Assembly: GCA_023229425.1 (NCBI GenBank)
Contig: JALNZG010000002.1
Span: 1-64,000, forward strand
DNA length: 64,000 nucleotides
Direction of reading: 5' to 3'
From: Ignavibacteriaceae bacterium
GTDB lineage: Bacteria; Bacteroidota; Ignavibacteria; Ignavibacteriales; Ignavibacteriaceae
The first letter of the stretch is position 1. Every line of letters starts with the position of its first letter. Positions 61,701 through 64,000 of this stretch are shown in pieces. The notes beneath the pieces are model-generated. The model did no database searches and had not been told where the DNA came from. It saw only the letters and a program-made list of their open reading frames with translations. Made by a program: the position numbers and the translations under genes.

Positions 61701-61807
61701 CCGCAATCCCAAAATGAAACCGAAGGTTGTACCGTTAAAAAAAGAACGACTGTTGAAATAACAAAAACAATCGCTGCAATAATTCTATTCAGAAGCTTAT
61801 AATTCAT
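58793..61807 (-). CDS. DUF2723 membrane protein, probable glycosyltransferase
   Basis: This encodes 1004 residues. The N-terminal FWDCGEFIASGFSLQVPHPP with GAPFFLLLGR (about 32-62) is the conserved first-loop signature of DUF2723 proteins, which resemble the GT-C mannosyltransferase (PMT) fold. About 11-13 membrane segments lie in residues 8-590. A soluble C-terminal part (about 600-1000) contains NGDNDTFPLWYMQDVEGVRR and a helical TPR-like end (YDIGNLYFAVNDLPHYKII, YDKGIDLLGKLSNMYPGD). It is likely to transfer a sugar from a lipid carrier to exported protein; the acceptor is unknown. GAGGAACTA precedes the ATG. Confidence 0.8.
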   Translation of the reverse strand: MNYKLLNRIIAAIVFVISTVVLFLTVQPSVSFWDCGEFIASGFSLQVPHPPGAPFFLLLGRVFAMLPFADNMAFRFNIISVLSSSLSILFLYLIAVKLIENFKGKVYQNFSDALLTYIPAAIGALSFSFSDTFWFNGGEAEVYAASTLIFAAVTYLMIVWHERADSKDNEKYILFIAYLIGLSTGIHLMSVLAMISVVMIITFRKYVDDDEALKKTGYIFLAHAGLLTILAIALWANQTDATPPTPDQYKEYDSRFKMVMAGISILVVGALWKKLIHRNSFYVALAIGGAALFAVYPGIVKIIPGLMASISGDNITTQMILVLLLLGGLSSGVYYAVKNNKPTMHLIFMSMIFAFLGFSTYTLVIVRANQNPPMNENEPDNFTELVSYLNREQYGDFPTFKRRFATEPHQMGVYENYSSDLDFWWRYQMNHMTTRYFMWNYVGRESWVQDAGANMWPLNGLGNALFKPFNIHFNGEAKDSLFGIPLLLGLLGIYFHFKKDWKMASIFMVLFIFMGYLTAFYQNQQEPQPRERDYFYVGAFFVFSIWIALGLRGIIDVLLEKIKSPSLAKNAAFAVVVLGIVFVPIRMLQANYFTHDRSRNWVPWDYSYNLLQSCAPNAILFTNGDNDTFPLWYMQDVEGVRRDVRIVNLSLLNTSWYIKQLKNLEPYGARKVSMNMDDLQIDALQPNQWEPQDVTVSVPKQLPSSYKTYAEGRTLLNVDPKLNLDEWEIEDSTVIREGKLTWRMDNSVVYSGIKAVRVQDIMVKEIVQANNWQRPIYFAVTCSDDSKIGLTDYLKMEGMAFRFVPEKKQARVEFINEPVLRKQLIEENKSYSKNYMPGFKFRGLNDSTIFFDENHTRLVQNYRNAFIRLAIYYMNTGQPNQKVVDVLNLMEKKLPRKILPIDYRILYDIGNLYFAVNDLPHYKIIASEIERDALQAVVENPRGQPGRYNPYNILLDIYENLQEYDKGIDLLGKLSNMYPGDNQVKSEIERMRALKANKDSLTIK

Positions 61808-61889
61808 TAGTTCCTCGAGGATGAAAGAGATTCATAATTAGTAGTTCAAATTTATTAAACTCTTGCTTAATACCGAAACTTGGGAGAGG

Positions 61890-62132
61890 TCATTTACCGT
61901 TCTCTTCGTCTGTTTTTTTAAAGAAGTGGTCATAATTCTTTTTTTCACGTTGAGCAGTGTATTTTTCATAAAGCGCTTTTAGTTTTCCGAAAGAGATCGA
62001 GTCGAATTCTTCTTCGTCTTTATGCCGTTTAACAAACATTTTATATTCTTCAAGTTCTTTCGGCTGCAACTTTGATTCAAATCGTTTTAGCTCCTCGAGA
62101 TATTTTTTCTGATCTCTATAATAATACGCCAT
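61890..62132 (-). CDS. Small charged protein of unknown function
   Basis: The 80-residue protein is strongly charged and probably alpha-helical (YLEELKRFESKLQPKELEEY, LKALYEKYTAQREKK). An AAGGAGAAT ribosome site in front of the ATG makes it a real gene. It lies 56 bases after the pyrophosphatase stop, which suggests one transcript with ppa. I recognise no family. Confidence 0.7.
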   Translation of the reverse strand: MAYYYRDQKKYLEELKRFESKLQPKELEEYKMFVKRHKDEEEFDSISFGKLKALYEKYTAQREKKNYDHFFKKTDEENGK

Positions 62133-62188
62133 ATTCTCCTTCCCTTTTTCTCTTAATCGTAATCATAATCTTATATCTTCTTTGCTAC

Positions 62189-62875
62189 TTACCCGCGTAA
62201 AGCGGAAGTTAGCATTTCTTCAATATCTCCAAAGCGAATTTGATAATCTTCCTGGCTTCTTTTAATTACTTCGTGCGCCGTTTGCCAATCATAAACCTCA
62301 TGTATTTCGCAGTGTTTATGATGTTCATCGCCGGGAACATCTTTGTAAGTCAAGAAGTAGTGGCGCAATCTATCTATTACATTTGCAGGGACATCCTTTA
62401 CGCTTTTCATGTTTCCGTAAACAGCATCACCCTTCATAACTGCAATAATTTTATCGTCTGCCTCATTGCCGTCAATCATACGCAAACCGCCGATGGGTAT
62501 AACTTCTAATAATATTCCCCCTTGCGTAATGGTTTTTTCTGTAAGCACACAGATATCAAGCGGGTCGCCATCACCGATAATATTTTTTTTGCCGGTTTTT
62601 TCCATACTTAATGCGGCAACTTTTTCAGCGCAATAAGTTTGAGGTACTAAGCCGTAAAGAGTTGGACAAAAATTTGAGTACCGCTGCGGTCTATCAACTT
62701 TTAAATATCCTGACTGCTTATCAATCTCATATTTCATCGAATCCGTAGGAACTATTTCAATATAAACAGTAAGTTGGTGCGGAGCGTTGTCCCCGGGCGA
62801 TATCCCATGCCAGGGATGCGGCTTAAAAAGCAAGCCCATCATTTTCCAAATCGGATCGTTTTTAGGTGGTTTCAA
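62189..62875 (-). CDS. ppa: Inorganic pyrophosphatase (soluble, family I)
   Basis: This enzyme splits diphosphate to drive biosynthesis. The 228 residues contain the hallmark metal-binding DGDPLDICV (about 101-109), an earlier KYEIDKQSGYLKVDRPQRYS, and DDKIIAVMKGDAVYG (about 142). The start is a TTG with AAGGAATCAAC directly before it, which is better than the ATG 11 codons on. It is longer at both ends than the E. coli enzyme (175), like family I enzymes from plants and some Bacteroidota. Confidence 0.9.
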   Translation of the reverse strand: MKPPKNDPIWKMMGLLFKPHPWHGISPGDNAPHQLTVYIEIVPTDSMKYEIDKQSGYLKVDRPQRYSNFCPTLYGLVPQTYCAEKVAALSMEKTGKKNIIGDGDPLDICVLTEKTITQGGILLEVIPIGGLRMIDGNEADDKIIAVMKGDAVYGNMKSVKDVPANVIDRLRHYFLTYKDVPGDEHHKHCEIHEVYDWQTAHEVIKRSQEDYQIRFGDIEEMLTSALRG

Positions 62876-62919
62876 GTTGATTCCTTTTTTCTTTCCGTAA
62901 AAATAAGCAATAGTTTGCA

Positions 62920-62948
62920 GTTGGAAGAAAATGTTTTTGTTAATTTTG
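62920..62948 (+). promoter_or_regulatory. Promoter of the RluE-type gene
   Basis: TTG (62921-62923), 17 bases, then TAATTTTG (62941-62948) is a full TAnnTTTG match with a usable -33 box, about 25 bases before the ATG at 62973. Confidence 0.45.
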
Positions 62949-62972
62949 ACGTAGCGAAAAGAAAAAAGTCTG

Positions 62973-63536
62973 ATGAAAAAAGAATTTAAATATTTTGTTG
63001 TGAATAAGCCGTTTGGTGTGCTGTCTCAATTTACCGATCATAGCGGAAGAGAAACACTTGCCAGCCTTTTTTCTTTTTCGAAAGGTGTTTATCCGGTCGG
63101 GAGACTTGATTACGATAGTGAAGGACTTCTTCTTTTAACGAATGATAAAACACTTACCGATAAATTGCTTCATCCTATACAAAAACTAGAAAAAGAATAT
63201 TTAGTTCAAGTTGAAGGGGTGCCGACCGAAGAGGCTTTGTTACATCTTAGCGCCGGTGTAGTAATCGAAAACAAAAAGACACTCCCGGCAAAAGTAAAAA
63301 TCCTACAAGATCAATCACCTTTTGAAGAAAGAATTCCGCCAGTCCGATTCCGCAAAACAATTCCGACTACATGGTTGAGCATTACTATTATTGAAGGACG
63401 AAACAGACAAGTCAGGAAGATGACCGCCGGAGTTGGATTTCCTACTTTACGATTGGTGAGAATAAGAATTGGTAAAATCCAACTTGGGAGCTTACGCTTG
63501 GGGGAAGTAAAAGAAATAAGAGCAAGTTCTTTTTGA
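62973..63536 (+). CDS. rluE: 23S rRNA pseudouridine synthase, RluE type
   Basis: This RsuA/RluB/E/F-family enzyme converts a uridine in 23S rRNA to pseudouridine. The 187 residues open with KYFVVNKPFGVLSQF, carry the catalytic Asp in GRLDYDSEGLLLLTND (about 46), and finish with ITIIEGRNRQVRKMTAGVGF and PTLRLVRIRIG. There is no N-terminal S4 domain, as in RluE. The start ATG is preceded by GTCTG; a likely promoter lies just upstream. Symbol by family, not by known site. Confidence 0.82.
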   Translation: MKKEFKYFVVNKPFGVLSQFTDHSGRETLASLFSFSKGVYPVGRLDYDSEGLLLLTNDKTLTDKLLHPIQKLEKEYLVQVEGVPTEEALLHLSAGVVIENKKTLPAKVKILQDQSPFEERIPPVRFRKTIPTTWLSITIIEGRNRQVRKMTAGVGFPTLRLVRIRIGKIQLGSLRLGEVKEIRASSF

Positions 63537-63538
63537 TT

Positions 63539-64000
63539 TTATTTTTTTACCAAAATTCCTTCTAAATCTTTTTCAAGTGTTTCTTTCGGAGTTTCAATAA
63601 TTCTTCCAACTTCTAATCCATCATTATAAAAAATCATTGTTGGAACAAGTTCAATGTTGAAAGGAGAAATATCTATTCCGGCTGCTTCTTTTTTTCTATC
63701 AACCATTATCAACTTCACTTTGGCTGATGGAAAGTTTAGCGAGTCGAGAATCTTGTAAAACCGAGGGACCTCTCTTCTGCTGTCGCTGCACCACGTTCCC
63801 ATCACGATGGTTATTGAGTGAAACTCGTTATCTATGTTAACATGAGCAAGTGTTTCTTTATCAAGATTATAATTTTCGTATTCAGAATTATACCACCAGG
63901 CGAAAGAGGTATCTTTAAATGCTTCACGGTCACAAATGCCAACAAGCATCGGCTTGCCGGATTTTTGATCTATCACACATTGGTTTGTTATTTGCGCCAG
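63539..64000 (-). CDS. Thioredoxin-like protein (partial, runs off right edge)
   Basis: The reading frame is open up to base 64000 with no stop, so the N-terminus is outside the window; upstream codons read LAQITNQC, resembling the end of a signal peptide. The visible part has a thioredoxin-like core with WCSDSRREVPRF: only one Cys in the CxxC position (C-S-D-S), so it may be a redox-inactive or CxxS-type thioredoxin. VPTMIFYNDGLEVGRI contains the cis-Pro. It stops 3 bases after the convergent RluE gene. Confidence 0.8.
   Translation of the reverse strand: MAQITNQCVIDQKSGKPMLVGICDREAFKDTSFAWWYNSEYENYNLDKETLAHVNIDNEFHSITIVMGTWCSDSRREVPRFYKILDSLNFPSAKVKLIMVDRKKEAAGIDISPFNIELVPTMIFYNDGLEVGRIIETPKETLEKDLEGILVKK

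Noticed and set aside
1..64000. CRISPR array, tRNA, rRNA or T9SS machinery genes
   Set aside because: No regular repeat-spacer pattern, no cloverleaf or rRNA-like stretch, and no T9SS core component (such as SprA or PorV-like genes) was recognised; only T9SS cargo is present.

Overview
The window reads as chromosome from an AT-rich, free-living bacterium of the Bacteroidota/Chlorobiota group, most like the Ignavibacteria. The main clue is six secreted proteins that end in the same type A sorting domain of the type IX secretion system (T9SS), with YPNPFNP, VYD(V/I)LGNEV and a basic MILLK-type tail. Several upstream regions also carry the Bacteroidota promoter pattern (TTTG, about 17-19 bases, TAnnTTTG). 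I see no rRNA, tRNA or CRISPR array. All identifications come from reading the sequence; no database search was run.

Layout, left to right. 1-480: the edge of an insertion sequence (first codons of a transposase plus a repeated subterminal motif) that appears to cut the end of a small secreted protein gene. 487-10014: housekeeping genes (SIMPL protein, valS, a DMT-type membrane protein, DUF423 protein, uvrB) and a secreted AGE-family epimerase. 10133-17900: an accessory block. A T9SS cargo gene is followed by a second, displaced copy of the last 25 codons of uvrB (including the stop), then a three-gene toxin / Xre antitoxin / SecB-like chaperone (TAC) unit, then a complete type I restriction-modification system (hsdR, hsdM, hsdS). 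18414-34128: envelope and secreted proteins: a 1373-residue GH13 enzyme, two tandem paralogous T9SS cargo proteins, a FecR-like protein, a beta-barrel/transglutaminase-like fusion, two lipoproteins and a T9SS protein with carboxypeptidase-regulatory repeats.

34360-53772 is a type IV pilus (T4P) locus with its own signalling genes. An NtrC-type sigma54 activator and a hybrid kinase run rightward. Facing them is one tightly packed nine-gene leftward run: pilC, pilB, pilT, a pilM-pilN fusion, a pilO-pilP-like fusion, a short secretin, a CheY-like regulator, a large hybrid kinase and a receiver protein with a kinase-like dimerisation helix. Next come two nearly identical tandem pilin-like genes and, divergently, three minor-pilin-like genes. 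All five of these small proteins start with only 2-4 residues ending in Gly before a hydrophobic helix, rather than a classical prepilin leader. Sigma54-like promoters and shared GTAAAAAC boxes lie in the pilus intergenic regions, so the NtrC-type regulator is a plausible controller.

53934-64000: two lipoproteins, aspS (its stop codon lies in a palindromic repeat), a CheY-like regulator, a GT9 glycosyltransferase, a DUF2723 membrane protein, inorganic pyrophosphatase, an RluE-type pseudouridine synthase and a thioredoxin-like protein that runs off the right edge.

The most novel-looking items are the TAC unit beside the restriction system, the minimal-leader pilin set with fused assembly proteins, the displaced uvrB tail, and short palindromes inserted in frame in T9SS sorting domains.
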